Source: Porphyridium purpureum (lineage: Eukaryota; Rhodophyta; Bangiophyceae; Porphyridiales; Porphyridiaceae). From it: a stretch of 64,000 nt of DNA. A program made the position numbers and the translations under genes. Shown here in pieces: positions 27,715-36,382 of this stretch. How positions within the stretch are numbered: the stretch's first letter is position 1; each line of letters starts with the position of its first letter. The notes beneath the pieces were generated by a model. It made no database searches. It was given only the letters and a program-made list of their open reading frames with translations, and had not been told where the DNA came from. The DNA is taken from positions 124,001 through 188,000 of the forward strand of contig VRMN01000007.1 of assembly GCA_008690995.1 (NCBI GenBank), read 5' to 3'.

Positions 27715-29211
27715 ATGTTGGGATGGCAGGATGGAGTGAACTTGAGTTTGACGCTGGCCCTGTTGGCGCTGGAGATGCTGCTGCGCTTCGCGTCTCGCGT
27801 AGTGCGCTGGCTGTTGCCGCGCGCGGTGTGCTGCGCGATGGACGACGCGTTTGTTGCGCTCACGCGCGCAGTGTTGAGGCTGTTGCCGGGGTTTGATGCG
27901 CGCGCGCAGAAGGCGCTTCTGGATAGCGCCGCGTCGAGTGATGTGGAGGAGGACGAGGACATACTGAACACTTCGACGGGCAGGCGTGGCGACGTGAGAT
28001 TTCAAAATGGCTCAGCATCGTCCGCCGCGCATCCTCGTGCAAGAGTGAATCTGCTCGAGCTGGACGCCGTGGGACTTATTTATGCGTTTGGGTACAAGGC
28101 GGAGGAACATGTCGTCACGACGCCAGATGGGTACGTTCTTTCATTGTTTCGCATTCTTCCCAAAACGGCTCCTGGCCCGCGCCGAGAAGGAGGCGGAGAC
28201 GCGTGCTCTGCCACAGCGCCGTCTGGTCATAACAGAGGAATGCCCGTACTGCTGATGCACGGGTTTCTAGAATGCTGCGAGATATGGGTGTGTCGAGGAA
28301 AAGGTCACTCGCTCGCATTCATGTTGGTGGATGCAGGGTTCGATGTGTTTCTGGGCAACGTTCGCGGAAATAAGTATGGCTACAAGCACGTGTCGCTGAA
28401 TGCGCAGAGCAGAGAATTTTGGGACTTTTGCATGGACAGCATGGTCAAGTATGATCTGCCTGCGAATCTCGAAGCGTGTATGCGCATTTCCAACAATGCG
28501 CCGCAAATAGCATACATTGGATTCAGCCAGGGCAGCGCGCTGGGCTTTGCGGCGTTCTCCACCAACCTGGAACTCGCGAGCAAGATCGCATTGTTCTGTG
28601 CGCTCGCGCCGTCGACGCGCGTCAATGGGCTCAAGCCCAACCTGATCAACACCATTGTCAACTCGGACCCGAACGTGCTGTACGTGCTGTTTGGTCACCG
28701 CATCATGATGCGCTGGGTGATTTTCTGGCGCACCGTGCTTCCGCCCGACCTGTTTGTGCGGGGCGTCGACGCGAGCTGTTTGTTCCTGTTCGGCTGGACC
28801 ATGCGCAATGTGGACGAGTCCGAAAAGGCGCTCATGTACGCGCACCTCTACTCGTACAGCTCGGTGAAGACCATGGTACACTGGTCACAGATCATTGTGA
28901 CGCGCAAATTCCAGATGTTTGACGACGAGATTGGCGGCTCGTATACCAACTGGCGGCGGTACCGAGGCCACTCGCCGCCGCAGTACCCGCTCCACCAGCT
29001 TTCGGTCCCTGTCGCGCTTTTCTGCGGCGGCACCGACAGCCTCCCAGACACCAAATGGCTTTTGGGTGAAATCTGCGACCCGGTCCATGTCACCGTCGAG
29101 CCTCAATACGAGCACCTTGACTTCCAGCTCGCGAGCTCTGCTCCGTCTATCGTCTACCCGAAGATTATCAACCTCCTAAGCGCCCGTGCGTCACACACCG
29201 TAACAAAATAG
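27715..29211 (+). CDS. Acid lipase / steryl ester hydrolase-like (YEH1/TGL1 type)
   Basis: The product has 498 residues from the ATG at 27715. Hydrophobic segments in residues 8-60 form a membrane anchor. The alpha/beta-hydrolase domain starts with AFGYKAEEHVVTTPDGYVL, the acid-lipase lead motif, followed by PVLLMHGFLECCEIWV and FDVFLGNVRGNKYG. The nucleophile elbow is IGFSQGSA (Ser about 272), the acid is in FCGGTDSLPD (about 440) and the His in YEHLDF (about 467). This order fits yeast Yeh1/Yeh2/Tgl1 and animal LIPA-type lipases; membrane anchoring favours the yeast lipid-droplet or plasma-membrane type. It probably hydrolyses steryl esters or triacylglycerol. A Glu/Asp-rich loop with DVEEDEDIL separates the anchor from the catalytic domain. 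Confidence 0.85.
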   Translation: MLGWQDGVNLSLTLALLALEMLLRFASRVVRWLLPRAVCCAMDDAFVALTRAVLRLLPGFDARAQKALLDSAASSDVEEDEDILNTSTGRRGDVRFQNGSASSAAHPRARVNLLELDAVGLIYAFGYKAEEHVVTTPDGYVLSLFRILPKTAPGPRREGGGDACSATAPSGHNRGMPVLLMHGFLECCEIWVCRGKGHSLAFMLVDAGFDVFLGNVRGNKYGYKHVSLNAQSREFWDFCMDSMVKYDLPANLEACMRISNNAPQIAYIGFSQGSALGFAAFSTNLELASKIALFCALAPSTRVNGLKPNLINTIVNSDPNVLYVLFGHRIMMRWVIFWRTVLPPDLFVRGVDASCLFLFGWTMRNVDESEKALMYAHLYSYSSVKTMVHWSQIIVTRKFQMFDDEIGGSYTNWRRYRGHSPPQYPLHQLSVPVALFCGGTDSLPDTKWLLGEICDPVHVTVEPQYEHLDFQLASSAPSIVYPKIINLLSARASHTVTK

Positions 29212-29274
29212 CGCCGCGGCATCACTGCTTCTGCACTCTTCCAAGATCCTGTCCTGCATTTATTATTCTCACTC

Positions 29275-29275
<1 letters not shown>

Positions 29276-29306
<31 letters not shown>

Positions 29307-29309
29307 ACT
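29276..29309. repeat. CT simple repeat
   Basis: A TTTCTCTCTCT... run lies between the lipase and EF-hand genes. Confidence 0.7.
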
Positions 29310-29445
29310 CTTGAGGTCTCTTGAGGTCTTCGCTCCAAATGCAGATGCACGGCTGCGTGTGCGATCATGTTCCGGTCGATGCGAGCGCGAGTGGACGGGG
29401 GAGGGGGTTCTTGCCGTGCTTGAAGTGAGCCGGTGAGCCGTGACC

Positions 29446-30372
29446 ATGGCGGGCAGGCACCATATACACGGAGGCCTCAGCGATGGTGCGATAGTCGGCG
29501 CGTCCGTGGGCTTGTTTGTCGCGGGCGCAGTGTTCGGAGTGGTCACGGAGCGGAAGCGTCTGTGGGATTTCTCGAAAAAGTACGAAAGCCGGTTGCTGCT
29601 CGCATGGAGAAAGCTCATGAATTGGGCGCGTGGGCGCGCGGATGACTCGAGCCTACTTGCCGAGCTTCCGGATACATTTGTTGGGCGACCCAAGCTCGAC
29701 GTGCGCGTGGCACTCGCGCTTCGGCAACGCTTTGTGCGCATGCGGGCGGACCCAACATACACGCCGGTCATCAAGTCGATCAACACGCTGCTCATGAAGC
29801 TGCCCAAGCTTCGAGACGGGTTTGACCGGTGTAGAGAGGTGTTTGATCGCATTGACAAGGACCACTCTGGCACTGTGGATGTGGACGAGCTGATTGCGGG
29901 TGCTCATCAACTGGGCTACCGCGCCGATGACGCGCTGTTCCGTGAGATTTTCGAAGAGTCGAGCTACGGGAGCAGCGATACGCTCGGGTTTGGCGAGTTT
30001 CTAGTCGCGCTCGCGCTGATGCACGTGCTGCACCCGCGCGACGAGCTGTCCTCTGACATCCCAACAAAGGTTAAGCGCACGTTTGAGATCATGGTAGACG
30101 CCTACTTTTACTTTGACGTCTCTGGCGACGGCTACCTGCAGAAGGACGAGGTGCTGGACGGCATGATTGACCCTGAGGACAGGAAGAACGACAGGAAGGG
30201 CTCGTTCAAAGGCACGATTGGTATAAGCGAGGAATCTAGCAGTATGGGCTCGCTCATGAAGATCTTTCACGACATGGACTGCGACAACTCGGGGGTGGTG
30301 ACGTTTAACGAGTTCTTCGCGGCCATAGAAAGCTGGGTGGGTCTCTTTGACGACGAGGAAGAGGACACGTGA
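29446..30372 (+). CDS. EF-hand calcium-binding protein with N-terminal membrane segment
   Basis: The product has 308 residues from the ATG at 29446. A Gly/Ala/Val-rich hydrophobic stretch (DGAIVGASVGLFVAGAVFGVV, about 13-33, listed as 20 hydrophobic residues plus the first Asp) probably spans a membrane. Three canonical EF loops are visible: DKDHSGTVDVDE (about 136-147), DVSGDGYLQKDE (about 224-235) and DCDNSGVVTFNE (about 276-287). A fourth, near YGSSDTLGFGEF (about 165), is degenerate. The protein ends in the acidic DDEEEDT. The two-pair layout resembles calcineurin-B or CBL-like sensors, but no kinase or enzyme domain is fused. Its last 32 codons lie inside the tandem duplication and are repeated downstream at 31581. 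Confidence 0.8.
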   Translation: MAGRHHIHGGLSDGAIVGASVGLFVAGAVFGVVTERKRLWDFSKKYESRLLLAWRKLMNWARGRADDSSLLAELPDTFVGRPKLDVRVALALRQRFVRMRADPTYTPVIKSINTLLMKLPKLRDGFDRCREVFDRIDKDHSGTVDVDELIAGAHQLGYRADDALFREIFEESSYGSSDTLGFGEFLVALALMHVLHPRDELSSDIPTKVKRTFEIMVDAYFYFDVSGDGYLQKDEVLDGMIDPEDRKNDRKGSFKGTIGISEESSSMGSLMKIFHDMDCDNSGVVTFNEFFAAIESWVGLFDDEEEDT

Positions 30373-30661
30373 ATTCTGTTGTTTGTCCAGCTTTTTGTGA
30401 GTGTGTCTTCATCACCTTGATGAAGAGGAACATAGGCTGGCATTAAACAATCTCGGCGTCTGTTTGGTCTTACCACGCAGCACATGCGCCAGCAGCGTGT
30501 TGCTCGCAAGCACGGGAATCCAATTTTGTTTCCACTGCGGCTCGTCCACCATTTCGTATCTCACTCAAGGCTGGCTGAGTGCCATAAATATCTTTCGTTG
30601 CGCTGGAAAGATACAGCATGACACGTGGAGAAGAGCTGGGAGAGACAAGAGCCAACATTGC

Positions 30662-30671
30662 CTATATAAAA
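30662..30671 (+). promoter_or_regulatory. TATA box of small basic protein gene, copy 1
   Basis: CTATATAAAA followed by GTGCGGCG lies 168 bp before the ATG. The equivalent site in copy 2 (31967) reads CTGAATAAAAG and has lost the consensus. Confidence 0.6.
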
Positions 30672-30838
30672 GTGCGGCGACAGCGGCGAATGGAGCAGCT
30701 GTAGCAATAGTAGCAGCAGCAGTGGCGTCGTGGCAGAGCAGATTAGGACGGAGAGGCGGATACCAGCGCATTTACGCGGGTTACAAGTGCGCGGAGCGGC
30801 GGAGCAAGAGTGGAAAATTACAAGTACGTCGAGGAAAG

Positions 30839-31111
30839 ATGGGGATTGTTGAGACTGAGGTGCACACAATCAAGAGGGAGGTGAATCCCAGGACGGATGT
30901 GAAGCGGCAGGTACACAAGAAAAACCCCAAGGTTGTGGTGTACAAGAAGCACCACCAGAAGAACCCCGTGTACCAGGCGAAAAAGAAGGTGGCGCATGTC
31001 CAGAATTCGCTCAACCCCAAGAAACAGATGCACCACAAGACGCACAACGCACGGCCTGCCAGTCAGATACGCCAGACCAAGCAGGTGACTATTCACAAAA
31101 CGGCGATTTGA
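30839..31111 (+). CDS. Small highly basic protein, copy 1 (90 residues)
   Basis: I do not recognise this protein. The ATG at 30839 opens a 90-residue frame rich in Lys, His, Gln and Asn with almost no acidic residues after position 15: DVKRQVHKKNPKVVVYKKHH is typical. No Cys, signal peptide or membrane segment is present. Such composition suggests a nucleic-acid-binding or ribosomal-type protein, but this is only inference. A good TATA box lies 168 bp upstream, and the leader contains a four-codon upstream ORF (MEQL) and CAG repeats. The duplicate at 32182 keeps the same length and frame but differs at about 17 residues. The frame is open upstream to 30401, before the TATA box, so that part is unlikely to be translated. 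Confidence 0.6.
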   Translation: MGIVETEVHTIKREVNPRTDVKRQVHKKNPKVVVYKKHHQKNPVYQAKKKVAHVQNSLNPKKQMHHKTHNARPASQIRQTKQVTIHKTAI

Positions 31112-31336
31112 GCGGCGTTTGTCGCGCATTGGAAAATGTTGGGAGCGCACGACCGCGTCACCTAGGTCCTTGTTGCCGAGTTTGCCTTTAAAAGTCGAAA
31201 GACACTCCCTTTGCATTGCTGTTTAAAGTCATAAATCTAAAAGTCACTTTTCTCTCATAGCTCTCAAGGCATACGCTGTGACATGGACGTTCAGACCAGT
31301 GCGGCACACTCACTGACAAATGCGAAGCGCCGCCAA

Positions 31337-31580
31337 CTATTTTTGCAAGCTCTGCATGATCGGCAGCTCGGAAATTCTCTTAAAGACCGAGGAGCCGCCG
31401 CCGCTGCCACCAGCACCGCTACTAACGGACCTGCGGCCAACACCGAGGCTGGCCGAGGATGAACTCCGCCCGACATCGGCGCGCGAGTCCTTGTTTTTCT
31501 TCTGATATACTTTACACCGCGACTTGTCTGGGCACACGCCGCGGCGATGCGCGCACGTCCAGTTTGAATCCTCTGCGGTG
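31337..31580 (-). pseudogene. 5'-truncated copy of the zinc finger gene (3' end only)
   Basis: This minus-strand fragment encodes the last part of the zf-4CXXC protein (VYQKKNKDSRADVGRSSSSA through ISELPIMQSLQK and stop). It differs from the intact gene at 32679 at only about 3% of positions. It lacks the whole N-terminal part, the main zinc finger and any promoter, because the duplicated unit began inside the gene. It is a host-gene fragment and not a transposed copy. Confidence 0.85.
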
Positions 31581-31677
31581 GGACTACGACAACTCGGAGA
31601 TGGTGACGTTTAACGAGTTCTTCGCGGCCATAGAAAGCTGGGTGGGTCTCTTTGACGACGAGGAAGAGGACACGTGA
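31581..31677 (+). pseudogene. Copy of the 3' end of the EF-hand gene
   Basis: These 97 bp repeat the final 32 codons and stop of the EF-hand gene, with about three differences, all in the first 20 bases. The fragment joins a plus-strand open frame from 31459 that reads through antisense zinc-finger sequence, but no promoter or start supports expression. Confidence 0.8.
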
Positions 31678-31999
31678 ATTCTGTTGTTTATCCACCCTTT
31701 TGTGACTGTGTCTTCATCACCTTGATGAAGAAGAACATAGGCTGGCATTAAACAATCTCGGCATCCGTTTGGTCTTACCGCGCAGCACATGCGCCTGCAG
31801 CGTGTTGCTCGCAAGCACGGGAATCCAATTTTGTTTCCACTGCGGCTCGTCCACCATTTCGTATCTCACTCAAGGCTGGCTGCATGGCAAAAATATCTTT
31901 CGTTGAGCTGGAAAGATACAGCATGACACGTGGAGAAGAGCTGGGAGAGACAAGAGCCAACATTGCCTGAATAAAAGTGCGGCGACAGCGGCGAATGAA

Positions 32000-32004
32000 G
32001 CAGC

Positions 32005-32054
<50 letters not shown>

Positions 32055-32062
32055 TAGTAGCA
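32000..32062 (+). repeat. CAG repeat, expanded in copy 2
   Basis: About 20 CAG/AGC units with a few interruptions occupy the 5' leader of small-protein copy 2. Copy 1 has only a few units at the same place. The tract includes an upstream ORF of ATG AAG (CAG)n TAG. Confidence 0.75.
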
Positions 32063-32181
32063 GCAGCAGTGGCGTCGAGGCAGAGCTGATCGGGACGGAG
32101 GGGCGGATACTAACGCATTTACGCAGGCGACACGTGCGCGGAGCGGCGAAGAGTGGAAAGTTGCAAGTACGTCGAGTAAAG

Positions 32182-32454
32182 ATGGGGATTTTTGGGAATG
32201 AGGTGCACGCAATCAAGAGGGAGCTGAATCCCAAGACGGATGTGAAGCGGCAGGTACACAAGAAAAACCCCAAGGTGGTAGTGCACAAGAAGCAACAGCA
32301 GAAGAACCCCGTTTACCAGGCGAAAAAGAAGGTGGCGCACGTCCAGAATTCGCTTAACCCCAAGAAACAGATGCAGCGCAAGACGCACAACGCACGGCCT
32401 TCCAGTCAGATGCGCCAGACCAAGCAGGCGGCTATTCACAAAATGGCGAATTGA
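32182..32454 (+). CDS. Small highly basic protein, copy 2 (90 residues)
   Basis: This duplicate of the gene at 30839 has the same length, start context and stop. The conserved centre is KRQVHKKNPKVVVHKKQQQK and KKKVAHVQNSLNPKKQM. By eye there are about 22 nucleotide differences over 273 bp, some 17 amino-acid changing and 5 silent, with no insertion or stop. That rate equals the non-coding flanks, so there is no sign of strong selection, although the frame survives. Its TATA box is altered (CTGAATAAAAG) and its leader has a long CAG tract, so expression may differ from copy 1. Function unknown. Confidence 0.55.
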   Translation: MGIFGNEVHAIKRELNPKTDVKRQVHKKNPKVVVHKKQQQKNPVYQAKKKVAHVQNSLNPKKQMQRKTHNARPSSQMRQTKQAAIHKMAN

Positions 32455-32678
32455 GCGGTGTTTGTCACGCGTTGGAAAATATTGGGGCGCACGACCGCGC
32501 CACCTAGGTCCTTGTTGCCGAGTTTGCCTTTAAGAGTCGAGAGGCACTCCCTTTGTATTGCTGTTTAAAGTCATAAACCTAAAAGTCACTCTCCTCTCAT
32601 AGCTCTCAAGGCATACGCTGTGACATGGACATTTAGACCAGTGCGGCATACTCACTAACAAATGCGAAGCGCCGCCAA

Positions 32679-34259
32679 CTATTTTTGCAAGCTCTGCAGG
32701 ATCGGCAGCTCGGAAATTCTCTTAAAGACCGAAGAGCCGCCGCCGCTGCCACCAGCACCGCTACTAACGGACCTGCGGCCGACACCGAGGCTGGCCGAGG
32801 ATGAACTCCGCCCGACATCGGCGCGCGAGTCCTTGTTTTTCTTCTGATATACTTTACACCGCGACTTGTCTGGGCACACGCCGCGACAGTGCGTGCACGT
32901 CCAGTTTGAATCCTCTGCGGTGGCCTCGGCCCAGTCCCAGCCAAATGTCTTGAAGCAGATCTCGCAGATCACTTTCAGACACGTGCTGGTGAGAATATTG
33001 CCGCACACGACGAGCTGCACAGCCGACTCTTTCCTCAGACAGATGTGGCAAAACTTGCTTGCCGCGGACCGCTTGTACTTGCGCTTACGAATCGACTTTG
33101 TGCTGCCTCCGGTGCCTGTGGTGGCCGACTCGTACGAGTCGTAGCTGGACACGGTGGGTGCCGTGCGGCCACCTGTTGTCGTCGAGCGGTCGTCCGCAAA
33201 TAGCATGTCCTTGGACGATGAGGTCGCGCGCGAGCCCAGGTGCTCGAACTGCGGTGGGCCCACCGCACGGCCATCCCGGGAGCGGTCGCCCGAGTAGCTC
33301 ACAATCGCGGGCGCCGCCCAAGCCGTGTCATATGTGTACTGAAACGCCGGCTGCGATGGGTCATTCCCCGAGGGCAGTATGACGGCCGGTGCATTCACCT
33401 GCGCGTAGTAGGCTCCTCCGACCGGCGCGTACGACGGTGCCGCATTTAAGCCAGCCACAGGTGCGAGCAGCGGATGGCGCGGCACCGCCTGCCTGGGAGG
33501 GGATGACTGCGTTTGAGGCGCATGTTGTTTTTGCGGGCTCGAGTGTTCGTATGTGTACATTTGCGCCCTTGAAGACGCTTGGCGTGTCGCTAGGTCGGGC
33601 TGTTGCGGTGTAAAGGGAAAGGCGGATGCTTCGCCGGCTTCCGACGGCCGGACGCCCACCAACGCCTTTCCTGATCTGCTCCGAGGAAGCTGCTGACCTG
33701 ATGGCGCCCAAGAGGGCCGTACTGGCGTTGCCTGGTGCCTGTATGGTTGTTGGTGGCCCGTTTCCACACGGAGCATCTCGAAGCGCACCGAGTCGACGTC
33801 GACCGGGCCCGCCGAGTCCGGCACGCCGGCGCCGCGCGGCGTGAAGAGCTTGGACATGGACAGGTCGCCGGAGCCCATCGCGTTGTGCTCTGCGCACAGC
33901 AGTTCCGGGTCCTCTGCGACCATTTCGTGCAGCCAGCTGTCAAAGAGCGGCGGCGGGTCGTCGCCCAGTCTGGAGCCGCCCTCGCGGCTTTTCATGTGCA
34001 TGCTCCCGCTCGTGGGCAGCCCGACGTTCAAATTGAGCGCGTGTGCCATGTGGGTGTTGCCCGTCGAGTCGACGGACCCGTCGGCCCGGAAAAAATCATG
34101 CCCGACGGAGCCCTGCCGCGAAAAGGGCGAGTCCAGGCCGAGCCTGTCCCACGACCGCAACGACCCGCTCCGAAACTGCAATGCGCCGGTGCCGGCGCCC
34201 GTGCCCAGCTCAGGCTCCATCTGTCGGCCACCTTGCTCCTGCTGCGCGGCCACAGTCAT
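32679..34259 (-). CDS. zf-4CXXC_R1 (CDCA7-type) zinc finger protein
   Basis: The product has 526 residues from the ATG at 34259 (ATG at residue 14 also possible; the tracked frame begins at GTG). The first 380 residues are Ser/Pro/Gln-rich and probably disordered. A basic patch SIRKRKYKRSAASK leads into a Cys-rich module at about 404-475: KFCHICLRKES, VVCGN, STCLKVICEICFKTFGWDW, then NWTCTHCRGVCPDKSRC. This matches the zf-4CXXC_R1 domain of CDCA7-like proteins, including WxCxxCRGxC. The last Cys pair is CPDKSRC where the family usually has CNCSxC. CDCA7 proteins target chromatin remodelling and DNA methylation. Its 3' end lies within the tandem duplication and is copied at 31337. Confidence 0.72.
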   Translation of the reverse strand: MTVAAQQEQGGRQMEPELGTGAGTGALQFRSGSLRSWDRLGLDSPFSRQGSVGHDFFRADGSVDSTGNTHMAHALNLNVGLPTSGSMHMKSREGGSRLGDDPPPLFDSWLHEMVAEDPELLCAEHNAMGSGDLSMSKLFTPRGAGVPDSAGPVDVDSVRFEMLRVETGHQQPYRHQATPVRPSWAPSGQQLPRSRSGKALVGVRPSEAGEASAFPFTPQQPDLATRQASSRAQMYTYEHSSPQKQHAPQTQSSPPRQAVPRHPLLAPVAGLNAAPSYAPVGGAYYAQVNAPAVILPSGNDPSQPAFQYTYDTAWAAPAIVSYSGDRSRDGRAVGPPQFEHLGSRATSSSKDMLFADDRSTTTGGRTAPTVSSYDSYESATTGTGGSTKSIRKRKYKRSAASKFCHICLRKESAVQLVVCGNILTSTCLKVICEICFKTFGWDWAEATAEDSNWTCTHCRGVCPDKSRCKVYQKKNKDSRADVGRSSSSASLGVGRRSVSSGAGGSGGGSSVFKRISELPILQSLQK

Positions 34260-36382
34260 ACACACCACGCCCGCAACCCGCGCGTCCGCAATGCCGCACG
34301 CAGCCTTCCGCCGCTACACCCTCGAGCCCCGCGCGTTCCGCCTGCTCTCCCGCGCGCCCCACTGCCACCCACCCAGCCACTGCACCAATGCACACCCACT
34401 TCCCCGCGCCTCGCGCCACGCCACCGTTCCTCCCCGCCCCACCCACTCCAGCCGCCACACCCGCCACTACCGCCACTACCGCCGCGGCAGCCGTGTCTGC
34501 AGCCGCGTCTGCCACCACACTACCTCATCCACTCCACTCCACTCCCCCACTGTCCCGCTATGTCTCTCTGCCTCTTCTTCCCCTTCCTCCCCACCTCTTC
34601 CCACCCAGCCTCACTCCATCACTGTACCTCCCACTGTCTCTCTCTACCAAAACACCCTTCCTTTACTATCCACTATCTACCCCCTTATCCCCCGTTCTCC
34701 CTATCCATCCCCCCCCGGGTTTTCCAGCCCCTTCCTATTTAAATACCCGCGCCTCACTACTGAATTGACCACGCCCACTGTACCTCATACCACCCCACCA
34801 CCACAACACCACAACACCACAACACCACAACACCACGTAACGCTACTACCCCAGAGCTCAGTTCATCGATCGTCGTTCGTCTCACGTCCACGCGCGCGCG
34901 TGCATGTCAAACCGCGCGTGGTTTAGTCGTCCGCAAGCGCCATCGCCACGCCTCTCTCTCACTCTCACTCTCCCTCTCTCCAGCGTTCTGCGTTCTGCGT
35001 TCTGCGTTCCTCCCCCGTGAAATTCAGAGAAATCCCACCCGCCAACACAACACGTGGCGGCGGTGGTGGTGTCAGCGGTCGTGTCGCAATACTTCACCAC
35101 CACGACGAGTCAAGGCTCTGTTGCCATCACGGCTGCTGTCACGACGACCATCATGGTTGTCTGCTGCGCCCTCGTGCGAATTCTGCTGTGTGCTCTGCCA
35201 CTGCTGTGGAAGACCGGGCACGCGTGCGCTGACTGGGATGGACACGCGCGGTGGGTTTGTCGGTGGTGTCATTGGTGGAGCAGCGGAAGCGGTGGGTGTT
35301 CAGTTGTGTGGGGTTTACTCAGTAAACACAGGTGTTTGATGATTTGGTGTGCATCGGGGGAGGGAGGGGGGTTCAGCTGCGGGTGTAATGCGCGTTGGAG
35401 GAAAAGCGTGGCAGCGTGTTGGCGGGTGAGTGAGGGTTTGGTGCGAGCTTTTTTATATGAAAGTGGGGTGTTTGAGTGATTTTGGGAGTTTGGTGAGGGC
35501 CGGGGGGACGGGAAGTGGTGGTGTCTTGTGGGGAAATTGAAGCGAGCGGTGCGGGGGGGTGTGATGGACCCGCATGTGGAAGCGTGTGCGGGCGGCGTGT
35601 GGAGACCGGGCTTGGTGGGATGGAATTGGGGGGAAGGGCAAGGCGGAGGGGGAATATGGGGATATGGGGATATGGGGATATGGGGATGTGGGGATGTGGG
35701 GAAATAGGAATGTGGCAATGGACGTGGAGTCCGGTGAAGTAGCGTGGATATTTGGTGTGGAGGAGGGCTGATGGAGAAGGGTAGTCGGGGTTGGTTCGAG
35801 GCAGCCACGTGGTGTGGTGGTGGTGTGCAGCGTGCGCCAGGTGGCGCGGGTGCGTGTCGCGGGATGTGAATAGGGGTGTGGAGAGAGAGGAAGAGGAACA
35901 GGGCGGATGCGGTGACGAAAATCGGGGTGCGGTACGGGACTGTGAGTGTGAATTTGTCACGCGTAGAAGGTTGGCGAAGGTGCACGCGCGCGAAACAAAG
36001 ACGTAACCCCGGGGCCGTTGGTGTTTGTCTGTGGATGTGTATCTGGTACATACGGGGTCGGCCGGCTTTTCTGCTGTCTGTGGTGAACACCGCGCGCGTG
36101 CCATGCCGCAGCGCCGACAGGATGCAAAGTCTACGTCTGCGAACACGTGGTGTCAGGTCAACGTATCGCGGGATCCCGCACGGCTCGTCGCGTGCTTGGT
36201 GCCAGGTCGACAGCTCTCGCGATGGCCAGCCAGGCTCAACGGTCTGCTTGAAGCCGTAGCATTTGTATCGAAGAACGTTGTGAAAGGTTGCAGACAGGCT
36301 GTGCTTGCGTGTGCGAGCAAAGTGTCTCGTTGCCACAGTACTTTACGTTCACCACATGGACAGGGTAGAATGCTCGCGCTCT
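34260..36382. other. Low-complexity gene-poor region
   Basis: The left part (34260-34860) is strongly C-rich on the plus strand with a CAACACCA-type 8-bp repeat (34796-34837). A GTTCTGC 7-bp repeat (four units) is at 34983-35010. The right part is G-rich, with a GGGGATAT 8-bp repeat at 35650-35702. Long frames here (up to 360 codons) on both strands encode Pro/His/Ser low-complexity sequence and are not supported as genes. Confidence 0.6.
35650..35702 (+). repeat. GGGGATAT/GGGGATGT tandem repeat
   Basis: Six or more GGGG runs spaced by ATAT or ATGT form an 8-bp tandem array with clear G-quadruplex potential on the plus strand. Confidence 0.75.

Larger units (their letters stand above)
30276..31580. 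repeat. Segmental tandem duplication, copy 1 (1305 bp)
   Basis: This unit begins inside the last EF-hand of the gene at 29446 and ends inside a copy of the C-terminal part of the zinc finger gene. It matches 31581-32923 over its whole length. Non-coding 3' flanks differ at about 8% of positions by eye, and the zinc-finger tail at about 3%. Confidence 0.92.
31581..32923. repeat. Segmental tandem duplication, copy 2 (1343 bp)
   Basis: Copy 2 abuts copy 1 directly. It begins with the EF-hand gene's 3' end and runs into the intact zinc finger gene. It is 38 bp longer than copy 1, almost all from a CAG expansion at 32000-32060. The junction shares at most one base. Confidence 0.92.

Noticed and set aside
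33735-34926. Plus frames of 240-360 codons opposite and beyond the zinc finger gene
   Set aside because: They are antisense shadows running into C-rich low-complexity DNA; the minus strand has the real domain.
35269-36336. A 355-codon minus frame and a 257-codon partner rich in Pro, His and Ser
   Set aside because: Composition follows C-rich repeats (PHIPISPYPHIP from the 8-bp array); no motif, and two frames are equally long.
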